In this document: piece by piece, positions 1 to 12,777 of the stretch | Numbering within the stretch: position 1 is the stretch's first letter | Layout of the letters: the number at the start of each line of letters is the position of its first letter | Source of the DNA: Litoditis marina | Lineage: Eukaryota; Nematoda; Chromadorea; Rhabditida; Rhabditidae | Assembly: GCA_964036275.1 (NCBI GenBank) | Contig: OZ038439.1 | Location: 16,352,330-16,416,329 of the forward strand | Direction: 5' to 3' | DNA length: 64,000 nt | Translations under genes and position numbers: made by a program | The notes under the pieces: model-generated | Told to the model about the DNA's origin: nothing | The model's database searches: none | Seen by the model: the letters and a program-made list of their open reading frames with translations, nothing else

Positions 1-24
1 TTACCAAGTCTTAGTTGTACTTCG

Positions 25-56
25 TTTGTTGTTGTTGTTGTTGTTGTTTTGTTGTT
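25..56 (+). repeat. GTT trinucleotide microsatellite
   Basis: A run of GTT units broken by a TTTT lies in what is probably an intron upstream of the first visible exon. It creates an artefactual poly-Cys/Val reading frame. Confidence 0.85.
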
Positions 57-120
57 GTAGTTTGTAGTTTGTTTGCAGAATGTAGACTTGTCATTTTTGT
101 AATTGTTCATATTTCTTCAG

Positions 121-2179
121 GCCGTCCTCATCGTCCTCTCCAAGCTAGGGATTCCCTGGTTTCCGTCTATGATTTCGTCACTCCTTACATAACCGATTCC
201 GATTCCGTGCAATCCTTTGATGACCATCTGAATGTGAGCTTCTCCTCCCCGTTCTCGCGAGAGAACTTCTCCGAAATCCGAAAATCGATAAAATCGGTTT
301 TTTTTGTGAGCCCAAAATCGAAATCATTTCGAAATTTCAAAATGGTTCAAAAGTCGAAACTCTAAATAATCGATTTTTCAAGATCGATTAACAACCCTAA
401 TCCGAATGCGTCAATGCATGTCGTGAATCATAATAAAATAACGAACTGACAGTTTTCTGATGGGAAATCAACTGAAGAATTTTCTCGGTTGAACCAATCA
501 CGATTTACGACTGGCGAATTGTTGAACAATTGTAACGTGTGAAGATCATGTCTTTCTGTTTATTACATGTATAAGATCAATTTGTTACAGGATCACGTTT
601 CGACCGATTCGGATGCCAGTTTCGACATGGTGGTGACACCCGCTGGGCAGCCGGCCTCGTGGGGTGGACGGGGATCCGAGAATAGGCAGGAGATGGCTAG
701 AGGTATAGGATTTGTTTGTTTTTCCCCGTATCTTTGATTTACTCACTCTCTCTCGTCTGCTGGCATGTAATCAATAACCGCTCGCCCCGCGTCGCTCAAT
801 CAACCAGTCAGTTGTTTGTCTTGGTAAAATGGCAACTATAGGTGGTGTGCCGATGAGGCAAAGAGATTTAGTGAATAAATGGGATATTGGAAGGGAAACA
901 CCTTCTCTTCCCTGTTCTACTTGAGCAATGGGGTAACAGGTTTTCAGCTCTGTACGTTTTCCGGAGATCAAATCATGCTTACAGAAATCTCGTCTGATTC
1001 CACCGTCTCCTACAAGAATCTGAACCGCCGTGGTGACAAGGCTATTGTGATTAGTGATTCTGAAGAGTCGCTCCGCTCCTCCCACTTCGAGAACCGCAAG
1101 TGAGTTGTGTTTTGTCTGTGTTTGAATATGTGATAGTATTAACTGAATACGATTAAATGTCAAATTAGTTTCAACATTTCATGTCGGTCGGTCTTGAAAT
1201 TTTGAAGGTGAATTCTATATCTAACCGGGTTTTTAGGTAACCTAACCCTTTTTTGGTAACCTATTTTTCAGGTTACCTCAATAGGTAACCGGTCGGTAAC
1301 CTAAAATGAAAAACCGGTTACCTGTTTTTCTAACGCAAAATGTGGTTTTTACCGTTACTTTGGACGGTAACCGGATTATAGTTTCAGGTTACTTCCAGGT
1401 TACCTACCGAAGTAACCTCAAAAATAGGTTACCAAAAAAGGGTTAGGTTACCTAAAAACCCGGTTAGTTGTAGAATTGGCCAATTTTGAATGGCACCTAT
1501 CTAGTAATCTCAGAGTGGTTTGTGAAAAGCCACATTTCATCTGAAAATCGGGCAGATAATTGGATTCAGTACCAAGCTTGATCGATCAATTTCCACACCC
1601 TTTATTCCGCAGTACTGCTATAACGAGTAAAAGAAAAAGATTCTTAGGAGTACTGCTATAACGAGAAGTGATTAGTGATTCTGAAGTGATCCCGCGAAGA
1701 GTTTTGATTCAGTTCTTTTGAAATCTATTGCTGAAAAATTCAGGGTGAACCCAGCAGTGACACGTGACAACAGTGACATGCTCGAGAAGTTTGATGCACT
1801 TCGAGGAGAGGTGAGACAATTAGTAACATTGAATTTATTAGTTTATTTACTCGATTAACTATTACTCGATTATTAATATCGGATTATCGTAAGAAGGATG
1901 TAATATTTTTTATAATAACCAGGAATTTGTATAAACTATAAAGATAAAGAAAGATTATGTATAAAGAGAGAACAGTTTGAATAGGTGCCATTGGTTTTGA
2001 TCATGTTTTGTAGTTTGATCCTTGTCTTTTAGTGCTGTCTATCTTGATCAAACTACATATTATCTATGGTCAGCCGTCAAAGACATGTATATTTTCAGAT
2101 TCGCTCTGTGCGCACGTTGATGAACAGAAGACTGGATCGCATTGGAGACCTCTTCGCAGAGCTGGCTAGAAAGTTGTAG
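121..2179 (+). CDS. 3' part of an unrecognised gene with a short helical C-terminus
   Basis: Five exons join in consistent phase: 121-233, 591-702, 985-1099, 1744-1810 and 2099-2179 (TAG stop). All have AG acceptors and GT donors. The visible protein is 161 residues and its start lies upstream of the window. The first two thirds are acidic, Ser/Asp-rich and probably disordered (for example VSTDSDASFDMVVTPAG, then AIVISDSEESLRSS). The last 40 residues (MLEKFDALRGEIRSV, RRLDRIGDLFAELARKL) look like an amphipathic helix or coiled coil. An alternative acceptor near 948 would bring an early stop, so 985 was chosen. An AATAAA lies 27 bases past the stop. I do not recognise the family. The high-GC, stop-free exons and five compatible junctions make a real gene likely; the function is unknown. 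Confidence 0.72.
284..399 (+). mobile_element. Truncated hAT-like MITE (right end only)
   Basis: The right end reads TTAACAACCCTA, the same terminus as the intact elements at 13179-13255 and 63236-63837. The interior is rich in TCGAAA/AATCGAT motifs like the large copy. The left terminus is missing. The 8 bases after the element (400-407) match 276-283 at 7 of 8 positions, which may mark the old duplication or be chance. It sits in the first visible intron of the 5' gene. Confidence 0.5.
1207..1481. mobile_element. Mutator-like foldback MITE, copy A (275 bp)
   Basis: The two halves form a long inverted repeat built on GGTAACC and AACCGGGTTTTTAGGTAACC motifs. The termini are GGTGAATTC on the left and GAATTGGCC on the right. 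A perfect 9-bp target-site duplication, AATTTTGAA, flanks it at 1198-1206 and 1482-1490. Nine-base duplications and long terminal inverted repeats are typical of Mutator-superfamily elements. There is no coding capacity. It lies in an intron of the 5' gene. Confidence 0.85.
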
Positions 2180-2205
2180 ATGTACTTCGTGCTCTAAACT
2201 AACTG

Positions 2206-2211
2206 AATAAA
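2206..2211 (+). promoter_or_regulatory. Poly(A) signal of the 5' partial gene
   Basis: AATAAA 27 bases past the TAG stop. The next gene's ATG is about 770 bases further on, which is long for a tightly packed nematode operon but does not exclude one. Confidence 0.6.
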
Positions 2212-2976
2212 GAATGATCTCACCTGTTGTTATGCATGAATTACTGAATATATGAAAAAAACATACATTTACATTGAAGTACCTACATTTGTATCGGTCA
2301 TAGTACAAGTGTAGTTTCGAACGGTTTGGTTAAGCGGAAAAGGCTGAATGAGCATTAAGGGTCTCGCCACAGAGACCCTGAAGTTCATCTGAGAAATGAA
2401 CTAGCGAGATTTCAAGCGAGCCTTTCGCACCAAAGAGTTCGAAATTGAGTTTATTCCGTAGTGAACGGAGGAATAATAGATCTTTAATCACGATTCTAAT
2501 TCATGTTGATAGTTTCACACGGTCACTTGTTACTGACGTGAATAGTGAACTTTATACACAAGAAAGATTGATGAGTCTCCCAACCATGTACCAACGGCCA
2601 TAGTCACTGTAATTTTAACCTCAATGTATACCGTACCATTTCGCTGCGCGTCTGAATAAAAATACCTGCGTACGGCATTCGTAATTATCACGGCATGGAG
2701 GTTTTGATCAATCAATCAATATTTTCTAATAATTTTTTAAATAATAATTAATTATCTGTGAATAAATTGTGGCTCATGATGACCGCTAGGTTTATTAATT
2801 TGTATGTGATTTGTATGTTTTGTTATTTTGTATCAGGGCTGAAACGAATTCTTGAATCCAGAATTAATGTATAGATAGAAAACGCCACGAACTCAACTGA
2901 AAAGCTGTCTATTCACTGACTTTGTATGTTTTTTTCGGCGTTTTACTGTGAAGAGAATACTTGTGAAGTGTTATAG

Positions 2977-5900
2977 ATGAGTTCCTCCTCGTCGAGCGAT
3001 AGTGTGGATGTCTCCAGAGGATGTCTCGAAGAAGATTGGGGTTAGTTAGACAGTTTGACTCACGGCGTTCTCAACAACAGCTTTAATAAATAAGGAACTC
3101 GCGTCCTCGATTTTAGACGCTCCGCAAACGATTCGCGTGAAAATAAGCGCGATAGGCAGCGAATTAGTGCTGCGACCATTCCAAATTGCAGTGGGATACA
3201 GTGTCCCACCACGAAAACTTTGTGGACGGAGCTCAATACAAGTTTAATCGCATAAATTACTGTAGGCGAGAACGCCGTTGACTTAAAACAAACTCTAAAC
3301 ACACCACTCACGTGTCTACACTCATGTCTTCACACTCAGGTGATCCTAGAAAAGGTTCCACTCTCACCTTTCTCCCATCGGAGCGGTATCACGTGATGGT
3401 GTGAACCCAATTATATTGTTTTTGCTTGACAGTTTCTGGTATACAAACTCTAAAACGTCATGGTGTGAAAGTGGGTTTTCAGATCACCGAGTTACAGTGT
3501 TTCTACGGTAAAAATTATCTTTAATGAAATCTATCATTGAAATCTTAGTTTTGTTCACTGGTTCGAATGTTTAATTGTTACAGAAGACGTTTTTAGGGTC
3601 AAACGCTCCAGAAGAAACTGCTGCAACTTCTTCGCGTGTACGCTCCCCAGACCAAGGTGAGTTTTGTTGTTAAATCCAACTTTTTCTTCGATAAAAAGAC
3701 AGTAAATTTAGTTCTCATAGATACACACTTGTACAAAAATATACACACTTGTTCCCAGCAGTTATTATACATAGCAGGTATTAGGTATTAGGTTAGCAGG
3801 TATTAGGTATTGCAGGTATTATACGGTTTTGAAATGAGATTGTGGCAGATGTCCGATAATGATGATCGTCTGAATGTTTTTTTTAGATGAACACAGTTTT
3901 ACCTCTCCTTCTAATCGCACAAGGTCAATGAAAACGTTTGTTCATAAAGACATTAGCTATTAAAAACGTTCGTTATGAAAGACTCTTACTAACATTGTGC
4001 CTCCATAAATTCTACTTTTTCATTATTTTTAAATATAAACTGTCTATACACCAGTAAGGTATGACTAGGCGACGAAAAGTATTCAGTTTTCAGATGAAAA
4101 CACGTGAAAATTGAAAATATGGGATTTTTCATCAAAAGTAGACCGATTTTCATCTTTTCGGCTAAAAAGTAGTCCGTTTTTCGAATTTTTCTGACTGTCC
4201 GAACAACCTTGCTGTTGTATGAAACTGTCCTTTTCAGCCACGGGTCAGCCCCGCCAGCGTCGCGGTTCCAGTTCGTCGTTCTCGAGTGGAGTTCCCAGTG
4301 AAATAGACGACTTCGCCGAAGATGAGCCAATGGACACAACTGGGTCTCGTCACATACAGGTTCATTCTCATTATTCACCACTCCTTTTCAAGAGATGGTT
4401 CAACTTCGAGTCCAACACGACCGCCCTCCCTTCGGAAAAATGAAAAGTCAAGTTTCAACAAGTACACAGAAAATTACCAGCGAAGTTTCGTCCTGGTTGC
4501 TCAAAACGTGCAATTTTCAACCCAAAAAACGACCCCCCCCCCCTACTTTTACTTTTTTGGTTTCCTAAGCCATATATGCCCTCTCCTCCTCCTTTTTCAT
4601 TGTGTTCATTCTAATCCTTCTAGTTTAGTTTTAAATTCTCAACTTTTACGTTATTCTATAACGAATGAAGATGGTCCTCCTTGAGAAAAATAAACAGTCA
4701 ACGTTTAATAAATAAATAAAACTGTCACAAATATGCGTACACGTGTATTTAAAGGTGGGAGTATGACGTTTCGGTATCAAAATTGACGCGTGGGTATTCT
4801 AGAATGAATGTTCTCTTCTCTAAAGAGGACACTCATTTCCAGAGAACAGTCATCAGTCAAACTTTCCCAACATTCGTTGTAGAAATGCCTGTTTTTTTGG
4901 CTGTGCAGTCAAGTTAATCAAATTTGGGAACTTGTTTCGGTGTTTAGGGAGCTTCTCTTCATCATTTCATATGTTGCAGGCAGATATTTACAACCCTAGA
5001 CGACGTCTGAATTCTGATCACCCAAAATTCAGATAATCACCCGAAAATTCAGATAATCACCCGAAAATTCGTCGAAATTGGGTATCTGGATTTTGGTCAA
5101 AAAATATCAGTTTGGCCACCTACAAATTAGATAGTTACATGTTTCGTTCTGTCACCCAGAATTTAGAGAGTCGTCCAACAATTGTAAACGTCTGGTTGCA
5201 GGGCGAAGCTACTGTCCGAGTACCTCGAAACTATCAATCGCGAGCAAGTGCTCGAAATGGTTCAGCATCCTTGAAAAGGTCAGTTGAGCCGTGAAATGCA
5301 GAGAAATTGGAGGGAAAATAATCACCTATAACTAAGCATAACTTTTTCATTTCTAGAACATTCCATGTAGGGGATCAATGTTTTATGTTTTTCCACTTTT
5401 GTGTGCAACCTTGAACTGACAATACCTTGCGTATGATTTTGGTCACTGGATGCGTCATGAAGGGTAAAAGTTTGGAGGCGAATTCACTGGAGAACCGGGT
5501 CCTTCCCGAACCAAACCGCGAACCGGTCACTGGAGAACCGAACCAACTGAACCGAACCGATTTTTGAACCGACCGGTTCTCCAGTGAGTGCTTCGAACCG
5601 AACCGACATTAATCATGAGTTAAACAAGCAAGTCGTATCCAAGGTAAAATGACTCTATCCCGGTTCGGTTCGAAGCATTCACTGGAGAACCGGTCGGTTC
5701 AAAAGTCGGTTCGGTCGGTTCGGCTCTCCAGTGACTGGTTCGCGATTCGGTTCGGGAAGGACCTGGTTCTCCAGTGAATTGGCCAAGTTTGGACCATTTT
5801 TTGAAAACAGTTTGACTATTACGTTGACTCAAGAAAGCTCAACTGTCATGTGCACGTGAACATTACTGAAATCGGAAGTCTGATTGAGTTAAATATCGCG

Positions 5901-8394
5901 GGAAGTTTTGTTGATTGCCATCACTCCATAGGTCAATTTAAATTTACAGACCCACAATTTCTGTGGCTGGTTTCGCCGACGAACAGAATCCGCCCACCAG
6001 TACAGGAGAAGTTAGCCGGAAAAAGAAGCGTGAGTTTGTAGTTGTTGAAATGTGTATACTCACGTGAATTAATTTGACTTGATCTTGCTGGTGGAAACTG
6101 CTCACAAAGATTGCTAGTTTGCATTGACGAGAAGGATTACATTTATTAATTATTCACACACTGCATCTTAGTCAGTATTCCTGTTCAGGAGTAGATGTAT
6201 CCTCATAATTGCATCCGGAAATTTTTTTCTCTGTGTAGTATAAATCTTTATTACTCTAAAATTACCACACGCTGACAATTTCTAACATAATAATTGTTTA
6301 GATGAAATGCCGGGTCCAGGCTCGAAGGAGATGTGCAAACTGGTGGTGGACTATCTCATTTCCGAAGGATATAAGGAGGTGATACATTCTTCTTCTTTTT
6401 TTCAATCGGGTATCGAAGTCAGTTTCCTACATTCAGAATATGGAAAACAGAAAGGTTATGAAAGTGGTGACTCAATCAGCTGAACGAAAATTTATCATGG
6501 TCTATATGTGATTCATAAGTTTTGTATATTTGAAAGTATATTCAATCATAATGTAGTTGATGTATGTTTGTAATTGTAAATGATGTATGTACCATGTAAT
6601 TGAAAGTAATAAAAGTATATTTAGTCATAAATGGTGCATGTTTCAGCATCTTTTCTAATTTGTTCATAACTGTGTTCTCGTTCAGGCAGCGGAGATTCTC
6701 TGCTCTGAGGCTAAAATGGAGCTGCCGGTGGTTGATATTCAGTCGCTCGATAGTCGAGTGGAGATCAGAGACGCCATCATAGAAGGAAATATCGATGACG
6801 CTATTCAGAAGGTATTGCTTATAAACGATGACTCGATTTTTGAGTTACAAAGTAACATTCAGTAAATAATGACTGAAGTAAAGATGATAAATGTCGGCTT
6901 CCTATGAGTTGGTGATATATTTTTTTCGGCTGGCTATGTGACATACATCACACGTTGGATAATTTCCCTTCCAGGCTGAAAAATACTTTCTCCGGACGTA
7001 CTATTTAATATTGTCTATATAAGGAGTCTTTATATATTAAAAAAATTGAAACAAAAATTATCTCATTTCAGGTTACCGACATCTGTCCCGGTCTCATGGA
7101 TGATAACCGCGAGGTGCGATTTCACCTGCTGCTGCAGAATATCATTGAGATGATCAGAAACAAGTGAGCTCAATTGTGAATCATTTCAAAATGCAGAATA
7201 GAGTTGATAATGACTCGTTTAGTCTGGAGCAAAGTCAAACATGTGAAAACTCGTTCCTAGTGTTAGTGTTATGCTAGTATGAGTTGTGAGCATGAAGTGT
7301 TGCTTGTATTCACTAGCATTGCGTTATTTCTGGGATTCAACATACAACGTAGTAATACTTTCTTTAGAGTTGTTTCGTTGTATGGCGACTTTGTGATATT
7401 TGGATAAACTATGGAATTTTTTTCGAAACCAACCCTTACAATGATGACATTCTATTGATGCTCAGTGTATCGATGTGTTTCTTCAGGGACACGGAGCGAG
7501 CTCTGAGCTATGCGCAGGAGCATCTGGCGGGTGACCGGGAGCTCTCGGAGGAGCAGCTGACTCGAATGGAGAAGACGTTTGCCCTTCTCGCCTTTGAGAC
7601 TCCAGAAGAGTCGCCCTTCAACGTACTGCTCAGTCAGTCACAGCGACAGATGGTGGGTTTTTAGATAGAGGCATAGTTGGGATACTCCAGTTATCTGGCC
7701 GACGGATCGATAATGTCTCTAATGGAAGGCCCAATTACTACTCTGAAGTTCCTGATTCAGAAAATACCTGTAGGGAGTAGGGACCTTTCTTTCATGGAGG
7801 GACTTTATTTTTATCAAGGTTTTAACTCATAAAACTCTTCAACCCACACCATACCACCTGCTTGACTAGAGGAAAATTGAGATGAGCTGATTGCAGAAGA
7901 GAGAATAGCTCAGATGCACTACGTTAACTAGGAAACATGAGAGAAAGAGATACGGAAATTGGTAAATTCGGCCTCTCAAACACCTGACATGACTAGCCAT
8001 CCAGTGCAAGATTGTGTTTAAGTCAGTTTGGACAAACTAACAATTTTATCAAACTATTTAAGCTAAATCTACGGAAACTGCCCAATTTCGGGTTTTGGTT
8101 ACATACGGTTAGAACGCCCGGTTCTCTGTTCGATTTGACCTTTTCTGTCATTATCTGATCAGGGTTATAAACGGTATACGGAACGAAGTTTGATTATGTG
8201 TTCTCTTCCAGGTCTCGACCGAAGTGAACAGCGCCGTGTTGCACGCCCTGAATCGTCCGGCCGCGCCGCGTCTGGAGGCGCTGCTCCGAATGGTCGTCTG
8301 GGCACAGAGCCAACTACTAGAAGGGGAGGGATCCATGGAGAAACAGGACACGGTGGTGCTGGCACGCAGTCTGTTTAGGGGCACACAGATATAG
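2977..8394 (+). CDS. GID8: GID8 homologue, LisH-CTLH subunit of the GID/CTLH E3 ubiquitin ligase
   Basis: Ten phase-compatible exons: 2977-3040, 3597-3656, 4238-4359, 5202-5278, 5950-6029, 6302-6378, 6686-6811, 7072-7163, 7487-7652 and 8212-8394 (TAG). The protein is 348 residues. Residues 144-170 (KEMCKLVVDYLISEGYKEAA) are a LisH dimerisation motif, about 184-241 a CTLH domain (VEIRDAIIEGNIDDAIQ; LLLQNIIEMIR), and about 237-335 a CRA domain containing LLAFETPEESPFNVLL. This follows the vertebrate GID8/TWA1 order, and GID8 is a scaffold of the CTLH ligase. Vertebrate GID8 is about 228 residues. Here roughly 130 extra N-terminal residues are Ser/Arg/Pro-rich and low-complexity, encoded by five small exons. 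M137 (MPGPGSKEM), just before LisH, could be an alternative start. The ATG directly follows TTATAG, a possible trans-splice acceptor. Two MITE-rich introns interrupt the extension. The 3' domain exons are very secure; the N-terminal ones rest on phase agreement. Confidence 0.88.
5477..5784. mobile_element. Mutator-like foldback MITE, copy B (308 bp)
   Basis: A long palindrome of GGTTCGGTTC and CACTGGAGAACCGG motifs. The ends are GGCGAATTCACTGGAG and CTCCAGTGAATTGGCC. A perfect 9-bp duplication, AAGTTTGGA, occurs at 5468-5476 and 5785-5793. The termini match the other GGCCAATTC-type elements but the interior is a different sequence. It lies in the intron between GID8 exons 4 and 5. Confidence 0.87.
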
Positions 8395-8472
8395 GTGGCC
8401 CTAGACATACACTAGTACAATGGTCCGATTAGCTAGAAAGGTTCAAAAAACGGACTTTCACGATAATTCTGA

Positions 8473-8533
8473 GTATAAGAAACTGGGCACGGTAGTACTG
8501 GCTCGTAGCTTTTTTAGGGTGACACATCTATAG
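8473..8533 (+). pseudogene. Degenerate copy of the last about 60 bp of the GID8 terminal exon
   Basis: This segment aligns with 8335-8394, the end of GID8 exon 10: both run through a G-ACACGGTGGTGCTGGC-like core, an AGGGG(T)GACACA-like stretch and a TAG stop in the same relative place. Identity is roughly three quarters by eye, with synonymous-looking and non-synonymous changes. It begins about 80 bases past the real stop. It has no start and probably lies in the 3' UTR or just beyond. It looks like an old tandem duplication of the gene end. Confidence 0.65.
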
Positions 8534-11500
8534 TTGTGGTAATTCCCACCAAGAGCTGCTGGTCAAAAAGTGTTCCAATTTGATTAAGCGCACTGCACGT
8601 GTATATAGATGACAATCCCAATTTTCTTATAAGTTTTGAGCATGAGTTTCGAATCGGAAAAATACTATTTTTCGGCTGAGTGAACATGGCTCTTTCAAGT
8701 TAGTTGATATGCGGTGGGGTGATTTACGAAAAACTACAATAGCGGTTATTTTAATTGTTTGACTGTTCGGAAATAACCTATCCATGAAACTATCAAATTT
8801 AAAGTACTATTTTGCATGCCTTTTGTTCAGTTCTGCTAGGAGACGGTTGACTTTTGTGGATATGTGTCTTGTCTCTTCGTGTAAATTGGTGAATTTTAGC
8901 TATGACTTACTTTATTTATATATTTTAGAAACTACTGTGTATACATTTATGTTTATGTATACTGTTTTGCTCTTCATTGATATCTTCATAATGATTCACC
9001 TTTTGTATATAATTTCTCTTTCGAAAATGCTAGCTTGCATTCTATTCTGACTCATTACAAGTACTGTGTTCGTAGTCTCGATTGTTTTTATTGCTAATTG
9101 TACATTTGTAAAAACCTTTTTGAACACATTCAACCTATTACCTATTCTGATATTTATTCACTGTATGTTTGTAATTTTCAAATGTTAGTTTTTTTTGGTT
9201 TAAAAGTAGGAATGTCCTGAGTAATTTATCACAGTGGATCACAATAAACAATGTAAAGACAACTAATAACTTACATACGAAGTTTGTCATAGTTTCGGCC
9301 GACTCTAAGGATTCTTTTTTTGGTAGATAATTCAAAATAGTAAAAGTTTTACTCTCAGATATTAGTTGTCAAAGCGATCGGTGATTGACCCTTGGAGGGT
9401 GGGGGAGGAGGTATTACTGCGGCTGTGTACTGTGTAGTCCTATAACTGCCCCCCGTGTCAGCTGGTGTTATTCGCACATACCACACGACTGGTCGCAGTA
9501 TTTCTTCATTTCCTCAGTTTGTAATCAGTCGAAACCTGAGCTTTTTTGAACTAGTTTTCTAGCTTACTAGAATTTCACTTTCAGAACATTGATTAATCTT
9601 TTACGAAGTTTGGGAATAAGAAAAGTAACTGAATTCACCTCGTACCATGGTCGCAGTATTTCTTCATTTCCTCAGTTTAAAACCAGTCAAAACTTGAGCC
9701 AGTTTTAGTGAAACCTTCATCTGAATAGCTTTTTCACTTCTCATAACATAAATGACTTGTAGCACAGTTTGTTTGAGAACACGAGAAAGTTTGGGAAACT
9801 GACCGACTATTAATCAAATGAGCGGAGATTAGAAGTTTTTGAGACAGCTGGTAACATTCTAATCTGTCTCTATCGGAAAGATGGTCCCAACAATGTTTGT
9901 TCGGTTGTTAGTCGATTAGTAAAAGTCTAATATATTAAGAATAGCATTAGCCGGCTGGTATTCTTCCACTATCTGATATCCCAGTCCGAGGTGAATTGAT
10001 TTTCGCCTGGGTGTAGCTAAGACCGGCCTTGCGAAATCCGGCTATTGGAGCAGCACGGTGTAAAGTGAGGGGGGAGGAGGGTGTTGTGATATGGCCCGGC
10101 GCTTCGTTGAACCAACCCCAGCGCTTTTGGACCTTCCACCCCTTATTGATCCGAATATCGTCAAGATTCTGTAAATTTCCCCGTTTTCAAACAACGGTTT
10201 GGTGGGTTTTCCATGTGAAATGCATAGGATTGCTTGAGAACGATGACTCGAACGTTGAATAGCTCCCATATCTAATCTTGATAGTCCTCTTTTTTAAAAT
10301 AAATCGAAAAATTCGAATTTGGCGGACAAATCATTCTTTTGGTCCCGCCACGATGAACCGATTTGAATTTATTTTGCCGCCAATTTCATCTGCGTGGGAA
10401 TCGCGCCCATTTAACCAATAGCGGCCGGCTCTGGTTGTGTGTTTCTCGCACAATTCTCCACCCCTTTTATCGCGAAGTCTTCGTTTTCTGGTCCTTATTC
10501 ATTTGCACTTCATCCATAACGCGATAGGGGTCTCTTATTCAATTGGAATTTTCGCATCACTGAATTCCTTCTTTTTTTAATTCTTGGTTATTGGTACGCC
10601 GCGTAGCGTGGTGGTACAGATTAATCATGATCAATAGTGTAATTGCCTTCCTTCATGGTGAATCAGCGTAGGTCGTGCGAATAATATTGGCTGTCGGCAT
10701 TGGTCACTACTTGGACGGATGCAGCCAACACTATTTTCGGTTATTTGCGGTCAGTATCTTATATTAGGTGGTGCGAAGAATGCTATCTGCCCGCAACTAG
10801 ACAAGTATTCTAATCCAGATGAAATTGTGTTGTAAACTTGTAAGATTTAGGTTAGTCTACACAATTCTGACCGCCCCTGATGTAATACGCCCCTGATATA
10901 CGCTTCGCTGAGCCTCGTTTTTTCAACCCTCGCTGCCTTTCCGCCGCAATGCAGTGTGTGTCCATTTCCTTTAGAGGTCACTCATTCCACTAGCCGACCT
11001 GTCACAATTCATAACACGTCGGAAGCAGGTCAACTTGTTAGTCGATACCTCGATACATTGATCGATTTATCTAGTTTTTCAGCTGACATTTCACACGAAT
11101 CGGTTGTATATTCGCCACAAACAATCTTCAGAAATGGGTATAGTATTTCCTTCTCCCTCGCCTCATTTTAGCTCTCTGCTCCAGCAAATCGATCGATAAT
11201 CCGATATCTCCACCCAACGGTCGATTTCGTAAAGAATGGAGGCGACCGACGGGTTTTCAGCAACATCTGTGCTCTGCGCCCAGCATGCGCACTAAACAAA
11301 CGCCATGCCCCACCGATGAATATTCTCGGAATTAGCCACAGTTGTCGATCGTTCCTGCTCTTTTTTTAGAGTCGTCTTGCCTCGGTTTGTGACATTTTTG
11401 TCCGACGATCTAATGTAAGCGGTTGGTAGTATTCCCACTCATCTTAGTTTTTAAACTAAATTCTTTTTTTAGTAGAGTAGCGTGGTTATTAAATGTCATT

Positions 11501-12777
11501 AAACTGGAGCAATCAGGCCTTCCTTCGGTTTTTTTCGCTCTGCTAGCGTTCAATCGATGGTAGACCGGGCGAGTTGGCCTTGTTAAGTGGAGATTATGGA
11601 AGTGTTTGTTCTGAGAGGGGCTACCTGCGTGCTGCTCACCCCTCACGAATGAACACACGTAAATGGCTACCGCTATTTGATTCCTCTTTCTCTTGGTTTC
11701 CTAAAATGGTTTATTCTTGACGTTTTTGAAATAATTACTGGTGGTTCTTTAAGTTCGTTTTCAAAGTAGATCAAGGATCAACTCCGCTTCTCATATTTTA
11801 CTCAACTTGTTGACTTAGACTCGGCCACTTTTTCCTGGAACCTGTTTATCAGATACTAAAGTGTACGTGTAGTTGTTTAGTTGTTGTATAAAGGTCGTCC
11901 TTGGAGGTTTCCAGCGATGACGCTTCTCTCTACATGTTAAGTGGTAGCGAGCGAAGCTGACTGTCGATGAGTAATCCATTGATTGATTTATTGTGCACCA
12001 ACGTCCTAGTTTTACATTACACACTTCACGACGCTGCGACCTCAATATTGTCAGCTTTATGCTTTAGCGCTGTTTCTCCAAAAAGATCGATCAATCTTAT
12101 GCGTTTTCAATTGAAAGTTGCAACGATTTCACTAAACATATTTTAGCAGCCTGACATGCCAATTGATATAACTGTCCGGTCATGTTCACTGTTTTGGGAT
12201 TGAGGCCATCTCTTGTAAAGCAAGATTATATGATCATGAGATATTGTGAGGCTATAGGAAGGATGTTCACTCGCCTCCTTAAATGATGGGATGTTAGCAT
12301 CTGTTGTTTTTCGAGTTGGCTACCCAAAGATTGATTGCTTTTTCATATCGGAGTGAGAGCGTTTTTTGTACGGACGACGGTTTGGTCAGTTCGTCAATGA
12401 CTCACTATTGATTTTTTGCTCTTATCTAGTGGGCGCCCCCGGATTATTCGTCTCTCAGTCGCTTTTTAGCAGAATTTGGGAGCGATTCCGCCATTTTGCT
12501 ATCTTCAAGTGCTTGGGTTTCTACTGTTTCTGTGATCCAACTTCGAATCAAATCTGTAAATGACAAACAACATACTTAATTATTTAGGTAGGAATTAACA
12601 ATACCATACACATTTCGCAATCTCTTCTCTTCCTTTTCAATCTCTAATGAAATTGAAACGTTTGTGCTGATCTCTCTACCTTATTGTACTTCTATCCTTG
12701 TTTGCGACAACTTCGTTTTGTCATCTATTCTCGAATTATCTTTGTGTCAAGCAAAATACAATGAAATAAATAACATG
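8534..12777. other. Gene-poor interval between GID8 and unc-60
   Basis: I find no exon series with consistent phase here. An AT-rich part (8.6-9.3 kb) is followed by a direct repeat (9489-9705). A relatively GC-rich stretch at 10310-10520 contains an inverted pair TTTGGCGG / CCGCCAA and a CCAAT box; this would fit a promoter or upstream non-coding exon of unc-60, but that is inference. Open frames here are short and lack splice or domain support. Confidence 0.5.
9489..9705 (+). repeat. Direct repeat of about 55 bp, two copies
   Basis: TGGTCGCAGTATTTCTTCAT followed by TTCCTCAGTTT occurs at about 9491 and again at about 9652, and the similarity continues imperfectly for some 25 bases past each core. 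The spacing is 161 bp. No coding potential. Confidence 0.7.

Noticed and set aside
1207..1481. Palindromic GGTAACC block as a regulatory operator or protein-binding array
   Set aside because: The exact 9-bp flanking duplication and homologous copies elsewhere identify it as a transposable element.
8151..8408. Frames antisense to or overlapping the last GID8 exon
   Set aside because: They are shadows of the GC-rich GID8 terminal exon, whose own frame carries the conserved CRA residues.
10029..11658. Several 65-82-codon frames upstream of unc-60
   Set aside because: No compatible splice sites or recognisable sequence; they overlap on both strands as expected by chance in a GC-richer stretch.
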